Shown: positions 9,124-17,938 of the stretch, in pieces
Position numbering within the stretch: position 1 is the first letter of the stretch
How the letters are laid out: each line of letters opens with the position of its first letter
NCBI GenBank assembly: GCA_947487205.1
Contig: CANKVU010000016.1
Location: 58,612-122,611, forward strand
DNA: 64,000 nt
Source of the DNA: an uncultured Paracoccaceae bacterium
GTDB taxonomy: Bacteria; Pseudomonadota; Alphaproteobacteria; Rhodobacterales; Rhodobacteraceae
Direction: 5' to 3'
The notes under the pieces: model-generated
Told to the model about the DNA's origin: nothing
The model's input: the letters and a program-made list of their open reading frames with translations, nothing else
Databases searched by the model: none
Translations under genes and position numbers: made by a program

Positions 9124-9762
9124 TCACGCCTTTTCAAGATAGCAGGCGGCCTCGTCCGCGACCTCCTCGGCGGTGACGCCCGCGCCTTGCGCGCCCGGCG
9201 CGCCGCGAAAGAGCGTGACGAAGCCCCGCTCGGGCAGGACGAGGTAGCTGAACACCGTGTGGTCCATCAGGTAGGTGTCCGCCTCCTCGCCGCGGCGGGC
9301 GTAGTAGACGCGGTAGGCCGCGGCCGCCTCGCGCACCTGCTCGGGGCTTCCGGTCAGGCCCAGCATGTCGGGATGCATGTAATCGGTGTACTCGGCCAGG
9401 ATCGCGGGCGTGTCGCGCGCGGGGTCGATGGTGATGAAGACCGGCTTCACCTCGTGGCCCCGCTCCGCCAGCAGGTCCACCGCGCGGGCGTTGCGCGCCG
9501 CGTCGAGCGGGCAGACATCGGGGCAGAACGTGTAGCCGAAATAGATCAGGGTCGGCCGGTCCACCACCTCGGCCGCGGTCACCGTCCGGCCGGTCTCGTC
9601 CACCAGCGTGAAATCGCCGCCGATCGCGGCCTCGCCCGTCACCGTCCCGGCGGTGCACGCGGCGAAACGGTCGACCCCGCGTCCGAGCCAGACATAGGCC
9701 GCCGTGCCCCCCAGCAGGGCGACGAGGGCGATCGCGGCGAGAATGGCGACGAGGCGGGTCAT
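9124..9762 (-). CDS. senC: SenC/Sco1 copper chaperone (PrrC)
   Basis: This 212-residue protein begins MTRLVAILAAIALVALLGG, a signal anchor that places the domain in the periplasm. The copper-binding motif FCPDVCP gives Cys80 and Cys84, and the third ligand His168 lies in MDHTVF. Sco/SenC proteins deliver copper to the CuA site of cytochrome oxidase. The open frame extends upstream, but this start fits the signal anchor and leaves 67 bp to the divergent regB. It probably shares a transcript with regA, consistent with the regB-senC-regA arrangement in Rhodobacter. Confidence 0.95.
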   Translation of the reverse strand: MTRLVAILAAIALVALLGGTAAYVWLGRGVDRFAACTAGTVTGEAAIGGDFTLVDETGRTVTAAEVVDRPTLIYFGYTFCPDVCPLDAARNARAVDLLAERGHEVKPVFITIDPARDTPAILAEYTDYMHPDMLGLTGSPEQVREAAAAYRVYYARRGEEADTYLMDHTVFSYLVLPERGFVTLFRGAPGAQGAGVTAEEVADEAACYLEKA

Positions 9763-9829
9763 GGCGGCTCCGGTGCGGATCAATGGCGGCATTGATCGCG
9801 CCAAGCGGTGGCCCTTACAAGGGCGGCAC

Positions 9830-11242
9830 ATGACCGAACCGGGCTTCATTCCCGCGACAGATGCGCTCGACCCCCGCTATGCCTTCGACCGGCGGGCGAA
9901 CTGGGTGCGCGTGCGCACGCTGGCGCTGCTGCGGTGGATCGCCATCTCGGGGCAGATCGCGGCGGTGCTGGTGGGCCATGTCGTGTTCGGCCTGTCGCTG
10001 GCGCTGGGTCCGATCGGGGCCGCGATCGGGGCGGCGGCGATCACCAACATCATGGCGATCACCATCTGGCCGAAGACGCGCCGCCTGTCCGAGGCGGAAC
10101 TGGCCGGGACCCTCATCTTCGACATGGTGCAGCTCTCCTCGCTGCTGGCGCTGACGGGGGGGCTGCACAATCCCTTCGCGCTGCTGATCCTGGCGCAGGT
10201 GGCGATCTCGGCCGCCGCGCTGGGGCGCCGGCAGACGCGGATCGTGTGCACGGTGGCGGCCGGCCTGATCACCGCGCTGCTGTTCGTCCACCTGCCGCTC
10301 ACCACCCGGTCGGGCGAGGTGCTGCACCTTCCGGATCTGTTCCTGGCGGGGTTCTGGACCGCGCTCCTGATCGGCATCGTGTTCCAGGCCTCCTATGCCC
10401 GCCGGGTCACCGCCGAGGTCACCGCGATGGGCGACGCGCTCGCCGCCACGCAGATGGCCCTGGCCCGCGAGCAGAAGCTGACCGACCTGGGCGGGGTGAT
10501 CGCGGCGGCGGCGCACGAGCTGGGAACGCCGCTGGCCACCATCGCGCTCGTCTCGGCGGAACTGGTGGACGAGGCCGACGACGCGGACACCCGCGCCGAC
10601 GCGCAGCTGATCCGCGACCAGGCGGAGCGCTGCCGCCAGATCCTGCGCGACATGGGCCGCGCCGGAAAGCAGGACCGGCACGTTCGCCTGGCCCCGATCT
10701 CGTCGGTGATCGAGGAGGCGGCGGGGCCCCACCGCGACCGCGGCATCGACCTGCGCGTCACCTGCCGGGCCGAGCCGGGCAGCGACGACCGCCAGCCGAG
10801 CGTCGCGCGCCGCCCCGAACTGATCCACGGATTGCGGAACCTGGTGCAGAACGCCGTCGATTTCGCCCGCACGCGGGTCTGGATCGACGTGCGCTGGAAC
10901 GAGACGGTGGTCGCCGTGCGGATCGCCGATGACGGGCCCGGCTATCCGCCCGACACGCTGTCGCGGCTGGGCGATCCGTTCCTGCGCCGGCGGCGCGAGA
11001 CCGGGCCGGATCCCAGCCGGCCCGGCTACGAGGGGATGGGGCTCGGCCTGTTCATCGCCAAGACGCTGCTGGAACGCTCCGGCGCCGAGATCACCTTCGC
11101 CAACGGGCAGGACGGGTTCGGCCCGGCCACCGCCGACCGCGACCGCTGCGGCGCGCTCGTCACGCTGACCTGGGCGCGCGACCAGGTCGCGGTGACCACG
11201 GACCGGGCGCCGCTTGGCGAGAACGACGCCGTGTCGGGGTGA
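9830..11242 (+). CDS. regB: Redox sensor histidine kinase RegB (ActS/PrrB)
   Basis: This 470-residue inner-membrane kinase has about six transmembrane segments between residues 30 and 190. It carries the quinone-sensing motif GGLHNPFALL at about 110-119. The H-box AAAAHELGTPLATI gives His229. A cysteine at position 268 in AERCRQIL corresponds to the redox-active cysteine of Rhodobacter RegB. The ATPase domain with N-box LVQNAVDFA and a GMGLGLF box ends the protein. It phosphorylates RegA when the quinone pool and oxidase activity signal low oxygen. The start at MTEPGF is chosen because it is the last good ATG before the first membrane segment. Confidence 0.96.
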   Translation: MTEPGFIPATDALDPRYAFDRRANWVRVRTLALLRWIAISGQIAAVLVGHVVFGLSLALGPIGAAIGAAAITNIMAITIWPKTRRLSEAELAGTLIFDMVQLSSLLALTGGLHNPFALLILAQVAISAAALGRRQTRIVCTVAAGLITALLFVHLPLTTRSGEVLHLPDLFLAGFWTALLIGIVFQASYARRVTAEVTAMGDALAATQMALAREQKLTDLGGVIAAAAHELGTPLATIALVSAELVDEADDADTRADAQLIRDQAERCRQILRDMGRAGKQDRHVRLAPISSVIEEAAGPHRDRGIDLRVTCRAEPGSDDRQPSVARRPELIHGLRNLVQNAVDFARTRVWIDVRWNETVVAVRIADDGPGYPPDTLSRLGDPFLRRRRETGPDPSRPGYEGMGLGLFIAKTLLERSGAEITFANGQDGFGPATADRDRCGALVTLTWARDQVAVTTDRAPLGENDAVSG

Positions 11243-11315
11243 TCCGGGGGCCGGACTTAACCGCAAATTAACGAAGCTGCGCAAGGTTTCGGAAAGGTTT
11301 TTCCGAGGCGATCGC

Positions 11316-12863
11316 GTGACATACGAACTCATCTGGATGGTCGCGGTCGCGGTCGCGGCGTCGGTGGCCAGCGGCGGCCTGTCGGTCCTGTGGCTGACCA
11401 CGCGACGGGCGCCGCGGATCATCGCCACCGACCCCCGCCGCGAGACCGCGTTCCTGATCGAGCACGGCCGCGTCGTCGACGCGACCCGGTCGGGGCGGGC
11501 CATCCTCGACGGGCTGGGCGCGGAAGGCACGCGGGCCGACCGGCTGATCCGGTGGCTGTCGGACGCCTTTCCCGGCCTGGCGGAGGCGATCCGCGCCATG
11601 CCCGACACCGCCGAACGCACGATCACCGCCCGCGACGGGATCGGCCGGCTGGCCCTGTCCAAGGAGCGCGGCCTGCTCAGGATCGCCCTGGGCGACGACG
11701 AGAACGCGCGGGTGGAAATCGACCGCGTCTGCCAGACCGCCGTGCAGGCCGAGCTCGAGACGCTGCGCGCGATCGGCGACGCCCTGCCCTACCCGGTCTG
11801 GCGCGAGGACCGGGAGGGCCGGATCCGCTGGGTGAACCGCGCCTATCTCGACATCCTGGCCACGCAGGACCGCGCCGCCGCCGAGGCCTGGCCGCCCCGG
11901 GCCCTGTTCGAGGGCGAGATCCTGATCCCCGGCGTCTCCAAGCGCCTGTCGGCCATGGGGCGCTGGTTCGAATGCCACGCCGTCTCCTCGGGGGAGGAGA
12001 CGCTGGTCTCGGCCGTGCCGGCCGACGCGCTGGTCAAGGCGGAGACCGCGCTCGACACCTTCCGCCAGACGATGTCGCGCACCTTCGCGAACCTGACCGT
12101 GGGCCTCGCCATCTTCGACGAGGAGCGCCGTCTGACGGTGTTCAATCCCGCGCTGACCGACATGACGACGCTGCCGATCGACGTGCTGATCGGGCGGCCG
12201 ACGCTGGAAAGCTTCCTCGACGCGCTGCGCGCCCGGCAGATGATCCCCGAGCCGCGCGATTACGGATCGTGGCGGGAACGGGTGGCCGACGTGGAACATT
12301 CGGCGCGCAACGGCACCTATTCGGAGGTCTGGCACCTGCCCGGCAGCCGCACCTATCGCATCACCGGGCGGCCGCAGCCCGACGGCGCCTTCGCGCTGCT
12401 GATGGAGGACATCTCGGCGGAGATGGGCCTCACCCGCCGCTTCCGCAGCCAGATCGAGACCGGCAACGCCGTGCTCGACGCCCTGCCCGAGGCGATCGCC
12501 GTCTTCGACGAGGCGGGCACGCTGGTGGTGTCGAACGAGGCCTACGACGACTTGTGGCAGATCGACCAGCGCCAGGGCATGACGCAGCTGACGCTGGCCG
12601 ACGCGATCGGCTTCTGGCGCGAACGCTCGCACCCGACGCCGTTCTGGGACCAGCTGACCCTGCCGGCCGCCGCGTCCTCCGAGGGCGCGGGGGCGGTGGA
12701 GCGCGTCCGGCTGGACGACGGGCGCCTGGTCTGGGCGGCGCGGCAGCACCTGTCGGGCGGCGCGGTCATGGTCCGCTTCCTGCCCCACTCGGCGGAGGTC
12801 AGCCCCCTCATGCCCGCGACCAAGCGCCGGCTGGAGGATCGCCGGGCCGCCGGGACCCCGTGA
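11316..12863 (+). CDS. divL: PAS-domain membrane protein, DivL-like, without kinase domain
   Basis: The GTG start gives a 515-residue protein with one N-terminal membrane anchor (LIWMVAVAVAASVASGGLS). Three PAS-like units follow, recognisable at PYPVWREDREGRIRWVNRAY, LAIFDEERRLTVFNPAL and IAVFDEAGTLVVSNEAY. It ends shortly after the last PAS with no H-box or ATPase domain. It lies directly before tsaE, the position divL has in other Alphaproteobacteria as far as I recall. In Rhodobacter capsulatus a PAS-domain DivL acts on the CckA-ChpT-CtrA pathway. The name is therefore inference from architecture and position. The ORF track's upstream ATG has no better ribosome site. Confidence 0.7.
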   Translation: MTYELIWMVAVAVAASVASGGLSVLWLTTRRAPRIIATDPRRETAFLIEHGRVVDATRSGRAILDGLGAEGTRADRLIRWLSDAFPGLAEAIRAMPDTAERTITARDGIGRLALSKERGLLRIALGDDENARVEIDRVCQTAVQAELETLRAIGDALPYPVWREDREGRIRWVNRAYLDILATQDRAAAEAWPPRALFEGEILIPGVSKRLSAMGRWFECHAVSSGEETLVSAVPADALVKAETALDTFRQTMSRTFANLTVGLAIFDEERRLTVFNPALTDMTTLPIDVLIGRPTLESFLDALRARQMIPEPRDYGSWRERVADVEHSARNGTYSEVWHLPGSRTYRITGRPQPDGAFALLMEDISAEMGLTRRFRSQIETGNAVLDALPEAIAVFDEAGTLVVSNEAYDDLWQIDQRQGMTQLTLADAIGFWRERSHPTPFWDQLTLPAAASSEGAGAVERVRLDDGRLVWAARQHLSGGAVMVRFLPHSAEVSPLMPATKRRLEDRRAAGTP

Positions 12864-12921
12864 TCCCGGCGCCGCCGCAATCGACTTGATACCGAGGCGC
12901 GCAGTGGACATCCTGCGCCCC

Positions 12922-13398
12922 ATGTCCGGGCTGTCCCTGTTCCTTGCCGATGCGCGCGCCACCGACCGTCTGGGCCGGGCGCTGGCGGATCGCCTGCACC
13001 CCGGCGACACCGTGCTGCTGGAGGGCGAGCTGGGCGCGGGCAAGAGCCACCTCGCCCGCGCCGTGATCCAGTCGATGCAGGCCCGGACGGGGCCGGTGGA
13101 GGACGTGCCCTCGCCCACCTACACGCTGGTCCAGACCTACAGCGCCGGCGGGGCGGAGATCGTCCATGCCGACCTCTACCGGCTGGGCGACCCGTCCGAG
13201 CTGGACGAGCTGGGGCTGGAGGAGGCGATGGGCCAGGCGGTCTGCCTGATCGAGTGGCCCGATCGGCTGGACCGGGTGCCGCCGGACGCGCTGCGCGTGG
13301 CGCTGTCGGCCGAGGGCGAGGGGCGGCGCGCCCGCCTGTCCGGCGCGGCGGGCTGGGAGGCGCGCCTTGCCGCGCTGCGGGAGGTCGCCGGTGCCTGA
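12922..13398 (+). CDS. tsaE: tRNA threonylcarbamoyladenosine biosynthesis ATPase TsaE
   Basis: This 158-residue ATPase is required, with TsaB and TsaD, for the t6A modification at position 37 of ANN-decoding tRNAs. The Walker A motif GELGAGKSHLAR is at about residues 35-46. The family segment SPTYTLVQTY and the Walker B-like HADLYRLGD follow, and the protein ends in the expected IEWPDRL region. The start at MSGLSLF fits the family length. It overlaps the next gene by eight bases and begins a run of tightly coupled genes through addA. Confidence 0.93.
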   Translation: MSGLSLFLADARATDRLGRALADRLHPGDTVLLEGELGAGKSHLARAVIQSMQARTGPVEDVPSPTYTLVQTYSAGGAEIVHADLYRLGDPSELDELGLEEAMGQAVCLIEWPDRLDRVPPDALRVALSAEGEGRRARLSGAAGWEARLAALREVAGA

Positions 13399-14332
13399 CA
13401 CGATTGCCCGCGACCTGCTCGAGCGGCATGGCTGGGCCGGGGCGTGGTCCCTGCCGCTGGCCGGGGATGCCTCGGGCCGGGCCTATGCGCGCCTCAGGCG
13501 GGCCGACGGGTCGACGGCGATCCTGATGGAACGGGGCGGCGATACCGGCCCGTTCCTGCGCGCCGCCCGGCACCTGGCCGATCTGGGCCTGTCCACACCC
13601 GCGATCCTCGGCGCGGCGGGCGAGTGCGTGCTGATGGAGGATCTGGGCGACGCGCTGCTGGCGACGCTCACCCGCGATCCCGCGCTGGAAGACCCGCTCT
13701 ATGCGCTGGCGACCGACGTTCTGGTGGCGCTGCACGGCCATCCCGCGCCCGACTGGGCGGCCCCCTACGGCCCCTCGGAGATGGTCGCGGCGCTGGACCC
13801 GTTCTGGCGCCATTACGCGGCCGCCGCCCCGAAGGGCGCGCGCGATCGGGTGGAGGCGGCGCTCGGCGACCTGCTGGAGGCGCATGACGGGGCGCCGGTC
13901 CTGCTCCACCGCGACTATCACGCGCAGAACCTCATCCACCTGCCGGGCCGGGAGGGGGTGGCCGCGCTCGGCCTGCTCGATTTCCAGGATGCCTGCGCCG
14001 GGCATCGGGCCTACGACCTCGCCTCGCTTCTGCAGGATGCGCGCCGCGACGTGGACCCGGCGCTCGAGTCGCGGATGATCGCGCGCTACGCCGCCGCGAC
14101 CGCGCGCGACGCCGAGGCGTTCGACGCCGCCTACACGCTCCAGGCGCTGCAGCGGCACCTGCGTATCCTCGGCATCTTCGCGCGGCTGGGGACCGAGGGG
14201 GGCAAGCCCGGATATCTCGACCTGGTGCCGCGGGTCCGCGCCCATGTGGAGCGGTGCCTGGCCCATCCGGTCGCGGCGCCGCTGGCCGCGCCGATGGCGC
14301 AGGTCCTGGCGGCGGAGGCGCCGGCGCGATGA
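13391..14332 (+). CDS. amgK: Anomeric sugar kinase AmgK (aminoglycoside phosphotransferase fold)
   Basis: The GTG start overlapping tsaE gives 313 residues. The kinase signature LHRDYHAQNLI and the metal-binding LLDFQDA identify the aminoglycoside-phosphotransferase fold. With MurU encoded next door, it fits AmgK, which phosphorylates N-acetylmuramic acid and N-acetylglucosamine at C1 in the recycling route that bypasses de novo UDP-MurNAc synthesis. The start is coupled to tsaE and the stop overlaps murU in ATGA fashion. A general phosphotransferase name would also fit; the pairing with MurU favours AmgK. Confidence 0.88.
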   Translation: MPDTIARDLLERHGWAGAWSLPLAGDASGRAYARLRRADGSTAILMERGGDTGPFLRAARHLADLGLSTPAILGAAGECVLMEDLGDALLATLTRDPALEDPLYALATDVLVALHGHPAPDWAAPYGPSEMVAALDPFWRHYAAAAPKGARDRVEAALGDLLEAHDGAPVLLHRDYHAQNLIHLPGREGVAALGLLDFQDACAGHRAYDLASLLQDARRDVDPALESRMIARYAAATARDAEAFDAAYTLQALQRHLRILGIFARLGTEGGKPGYLDLVPRVRAHVERCLAHPVAAPLAAPMAQVLAAEAPAR

Positions 14333-15006
14333 CCCGGCCGCTCCTGATCTTCGCCGCCGGGTTCGGCACCCGGATGGGCGCGCTGACGAAGGACCGCCCC
14401 AAGCCCATGGTCGAGGTCGCGGGCCGGCCGCTCGTCGATCACGCCATCGAGATCGGCCGCGCCGCCGGCTGCGCGCCGATCGTCGCCAATACCCATTACC
14501 TGCGCGGGGCGATCGAGCCGCACCTGGCCGCGCGGGGCGTCGTCGCCTCGCCCGAGGAGGACGCGATCCTCGATACCGGCGGCGGCCTGCGCCACGCGCT
14601 GCCCCGGCTCGGGCCCGGCCCTGTCTTCACCCTGAATTCCGACGCGCTCTGGACCGGGCCGAACCCGCTCGACACGCTGGAGGCCGCCTGGGAGGGCGAG
14701 GGAGACGGCGCGCTCCTGCTCTGCGTGCCGCGCGAGCGTGCCGTGGGCCGGGACGGGCCGGGCGATTTCGCGATGGCCCCGGACGGGCGCCTGACGCGCG
14801 GGGGGCCGTTCGTCTATACCGGGGCGCAGATCATCGATCCCGCGGTGCTCGCGCCGGAGGCGGGCCCCGTCTTCTCCCTGTCGCGGGTCTGGACCCGGCT
14901 GGCGGCCGCGGGGCGCCTCAGGGGCATCGTCCATGCCGGTGGCTGGGCCGATGTGGGCCATCCGGGCGGCATCGCCGCGGCCGAGGACATGCTCGCCCGT
15001 GCTTGA
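14329..15006 (+). CDS. murU: N-acetylmuramate-1-phosphate uridylyltransferase MurU
   Basis: This 225-residue nucleotidyltransferase has the sugar-nucleotide signature FAAGFGTRMGALT with KDRPKPMVEV at residues 7-30. A metal-binding Asp in TLNSDALW and the sugar-site YTGAQI follow. MurU makes UDP-MurNAc from MurNAc-1-phosphate supplied by AmgK, completing the cell-wall recycling shunt. Its ATG overlaps the amgK stop, and the GTG of addB overlaps its end by eight bases, so all three are translationally coupled. Confidence 0.9.
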   Translation: MTRPLLIFAAGFGTRMGALTKDRPKPMVEVAGRPLVDHAIEIGRAAGCAPIVANTHYLRGAIEPHLAARGVVASPEEDAILDTGGGLRHALPRLGPGPVFTLNSDALWTGPNPLDTLEAAWEGEGDGALLLCVPRERAVGRDGPGDFAMAPDGRLTRGGPFVYTGAQIIDPAVLAPEAGPVFSLSRVWTRLAAAGRLRGIVHAGGWADVGHPGGIAAAEDMLARA

Positions 15007-17938
15007 GACGGACCCGGCCCCGCGGCTTTACGGGCTGCCGCCCGGCGCCGACTTCCCCGCGGAACTGATCCGGGGGCTGGAGGCGCGGCTGGCCGGCCGG
15101 CCGCCCGAAGAATGGGCGCGGGTGGAGATCCTGGTGAACACCGCCCGGATGCAGCGCCGCCTGACCCGCCTGTTCGCGGAGGGGCCGCCGCGGCTACTGC
15201 CCCGGATCCGGCTGCTGACGCGGATCGCCGACGACCATGCCCTGCCCGAGCTGCCCCCCGCCCTGCCCGACCTGCGCCGCAAGCTGGACCTGGCGCAGCT
15301 GGTCCGCCGGCTGGTCGAGGCCGATCCGACGCTCGCGCCCCGCAGTGCCGTCCACGACCTGGCCGACAGCCTGGCCGCGATTTTCGAGGAGATGGCCTCC
15401 GAAGGGGTCGAGCCCGAGGCGCTCGAACGGCTCGACGTGGGGGGGCTGTCGGATCACTGGGCGCGGGCGCTGCGTTTCCTGACCATCGCGGGCACGGTGA
15501 CGCGCGCCGAGCCCCGGCCGGCGGCGGCCGAGCGCCTGCGCCGCGCGGCCGAGGCGCTGGCCGACCGCTGGCGCACCGACCCGCCGGACCACCCGGTGAT
15601 CGTCGCCGGCTCCACCGGATCGCGGGGTCCGGTGCAGCTTCTGATGCGGGCGGTGGCGGGCCTGCCGCAGGGCGCCGTGGTCCTGCCCGGCGTCGATGTC
15701 CACATGCCTGCGGACATCTGGGACGGGCTGGGCGACGCGATGAGCGCCGAGGACCACCCCCAGTACCGCTATGCCGACCTGTGCCGCCGCCTGGGCGTCC
15801 ATCCGGCCGCCATCGGGCGGTGGAGCGACGCCGACCCCGTGCCGGCGCGCAACGCGCTGCTGTCCATGGCGCTGCGTCCCGCGCCGGTGACCGATCGCTG
15901 GATGCGCGACGGTCCGGGATTGGGCGACTTGGAGGCGGCGACCCGCGACATCGACCTGATCGAGGCGGCCGACCCGGCCGAAGAGGCCGCCGCCATCGCC
16001 ATCCGCCTGCGCCGCGCGGTGGAGGACGGCGACACCGCCGCGCTCGTGACGCCGGACCGGATGCTGACGCGGCGGGTGGAGGCGGCGCTCGACCGTTGGG
16101 GGATCGTGGCCGACGACAGCGCCGGCGTGCCGCTCCAGCAGACGGCGCCGGGGCGCCTCTTGCGGCAGACCGCCCAGATCATGGCAGAGCCACCGGGGGC
16201 GGAGGCGCTGCTGGCGCTTCTGAAGCACCCGCTGTGCCATTCGGGGGCGGAGCGGAACCGCCACCTGCTGTGGACGCGGGAGCTCGACCTGTGGTTGCGC
16301 CACGCGCCCCCGCCCGAGATAGGGGCGGATACGCTCGCGGCCTTCGCCGAGGCGCATCCCGAGGCGGCGGAGTGGGCGGAGTGGGTGGCGGCCCTGCTGC
16401 CCGCGCCGCGGGAGGAGGCGCCCCTCGACACGCTCGCCGCGCGGCATCTCGACCTGTCGGAATGCGCGGCCGGGGGGCCCGGGGGCGGCAGCGGCGGCCT
16501 GTGGCAGGAAGCGCCGGGACGCGCCGCCCGCGAGCTGATGGACGAGCTGCTGGCCGAGGCGGCCGGCGGCGGCACCGCGATCCCGCGCGACTACGCCGAC
16601 CTCGTCGGGTCGCTCCTGTCCGCGCAGGAGGTCCGCCGCCCCGACGAGGGCCGGGCGGACGTGATGATCTGGGGCACGCTGGAGGCGCGGGTCCAGGGCG
16701 CGGACCTGGTGATCCTGGCCGGGCTGTCGGAGGGGACCTGGCCCGAGGTCCCGGCCCCCGACCCGTGGCTGAACCGGAAGATGCGGCGCGATGCCGGATT
16801 GCTGCTGCCCGAACGCCAGATCGGGCTCAGCGCCCACGATTTCCAGCAGGCCGCCGCCGCCCCGCGCGTGGTCCTGAGCCGGGCCCGCCGCGACGCCGAG
16901 GCCGAGACGGTCGCCGCCCGCTGGCTGAACCGTCTGACGAACCTTCTGGGCGGATTGCCGGGCACGGGCGGCCGCCAGGCGCTCGAACACATGCGGGGGC
17001 GCGGCGACGTGTGGATCGGCTATGCCCGGGCGGCGGCCGCCCGCCGGCAATCCGCCGCCCCGGCGCCGCGGCCCGCGCCCTGCCCGCCGGTGGCGGCAAG
17101 GCCCGACCGCCTGTCGGTGACGCAGGTGCAGACCCTGATCCGCGACCCCTACGCGATCTATGCCCGGCGCATCCTGGATCTGTCGCCGCTCGCGCCGCTC
17201 AGGCCCGAACCGGACGCGCCGCTTCGGGGGGTCGTGCTCCACCGCATCTTCGAGCGGTTCGTCCAGGACGGCCCCGGCCCCGGCCCCGGGGACCCGGAGG
17301 CCGAGGCGCGGCTGCGCGCCATCGCGGCGGCGGAACTGGCCGCGATCCCGTGGCGGGCCGCCCGCGCCATGTGGCAGGCCCAGATCGACCGGCTGGCGCC
17401 CTGGTTCGTGGAGGGAGAGGTCCGCCGCCGGGCGGAGGTCGCGCAGATCGCCACCGAGGCGCGGGGCCGGTTCGACGTGCCGGGCACCGGCGTCACGCTG
17501 ACCGGCACCGCCGACCGCATCGACCGCCGCACCGACGGGCGGCTGGTGGTCTATGACTACAAGACCGGAACGGTCCCCTCCGACAAGGCGATCCGCCATT
17601 TCGACCGGCAGCTTCTGCTGGAGGCGGCGATGGCCGAGGCCGGCGCCTTCGAGGCCGTGCCGCGCGCGCCGGTGGCCGAAATCTGCCATATCGGGCTCGG
17701 CGCCCAGCGCCGCGCCGATCCCCTGCGGCTGCGCGATCCGGACGGCGACGCGATGCTCGACCCCGACGCCACGATCCTGGAGCTGCGCCGCCTGCTGGGC
17801 GCCTGGGCGGAGCGGTCGCGGGGCTATACTTCGCTCCGCGCGATGCAGACCATGACCGATTACAGCGACTACGCCCATCTGGCCCGGTTCGGCGAATGGA
17901 CGCTCGACGACGATCCCGCCCCGCAGGAGGTGGGATGA
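14999..17938 (+). CDS. addB: Double-strand break repair protein AddB
   Basis: This 979-residue alphaproteobacterial AddB is the nuclease/helicase-like partner of AddA in the RecBCD-equivalent enzyme. The N-terminus (ILVNTARMQRRL) is the short, degenerate helicase-like domain of this lineage. The C-terminal RecB-type nuclease is clear: GTADRIDRR, then VYDYKTG with the catalytic Asp and Lys, preceded by a GVVLHRIFE helix. A GTG start is used, inside the murU end. The stop overlaps the addA ATG by four bases, consistent with stoichiometric production of the complex. Confidence 0.95.
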   Translation: MLETDPAPRLYGLPPGADFPAELIRGLEARLAGRPPEEWARVEILVNTARMQRRLTRLFAEGPPRLLPRIRLLTRIADDHALPELPPALPDLRRKLDLAQLVRRLVEADPTLAPRSAVHDLADSLAAIFEEMASEGVEPEALERLDVGGLSDHWARALRFLTIAGTVTRAEPRPAAAERLRRAAEALADRWRTDPPDHPVIVAGSTGSRGPVQLLMRAVAGLPQGAVVLPGVDVHMPADIWDGLGDAMSAEDHPQYRYADLCRRLGVHPAAIGRWSDADPVPARNALLSMALRPAPVTDRWMRDGPGLGDLEAATRDIDLIEAADPAEEAAAIAIRLRRAVEDGDTAALVTPDRMLTRRVEAALDRWGIVADDSAGVPLQQTAPGRLLRQTAQIMAEPPGAEALLALLKHPLCHSGAERNRHLLWTRELDLWLRHAPPPEIGADTLAAFAEAHPEAAEWAEWVAALLPAPREEAPLDTLAARHLDLSECAAGGPGGGSGGLWQEAPGRAARELMDELLAEAAGGGTAIPRDYADLVGSLLSAQEVRRPDEGRADVMIWGTLEARVQGADLVILAGLSEGTWPEVPAPDPWLNRKMRRDAGLLLPERQIGLSAHDFQQAAAAPRVVLSRARRDAEAETVAARWLNRLTNLLGGLPGTGGRQALEHMRGRGDVWIGYARAAAARRQSAAPAPRPAPCPPVAARPDRLSVTQVQTLIRDPYAIYARRILDLSPLAPLRPEPDAPLRGVVLHRIFERFVQDGPGPGPGDPEAEARLRAIAAAELAAIPWRAARAMWQAQIDRLAPWFVEGEVRRRAEVAQIATEARGRFDVPGTGVTLTGTADRIDRRTDGRLVVYDYKTGTVPSDKAIRHFDRQLLLEAAMAEAGAFEAVPRAPVAEICHIGLGAQRRADPLRLRDPDGDAMLDPDATILELRRLLGAWAERSRGYTSLRAMQTMTDYSDYAHLARFGEWTLDDDPAPQEVG

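Noticed and set aside
15194-17878. 894-residue minus-strand ORF opposite addB
   Set aside because: It is rich in Arg, Gln, His and Gly with no domain, and addB is a clear gene on the other strand; this is a GC shadow.
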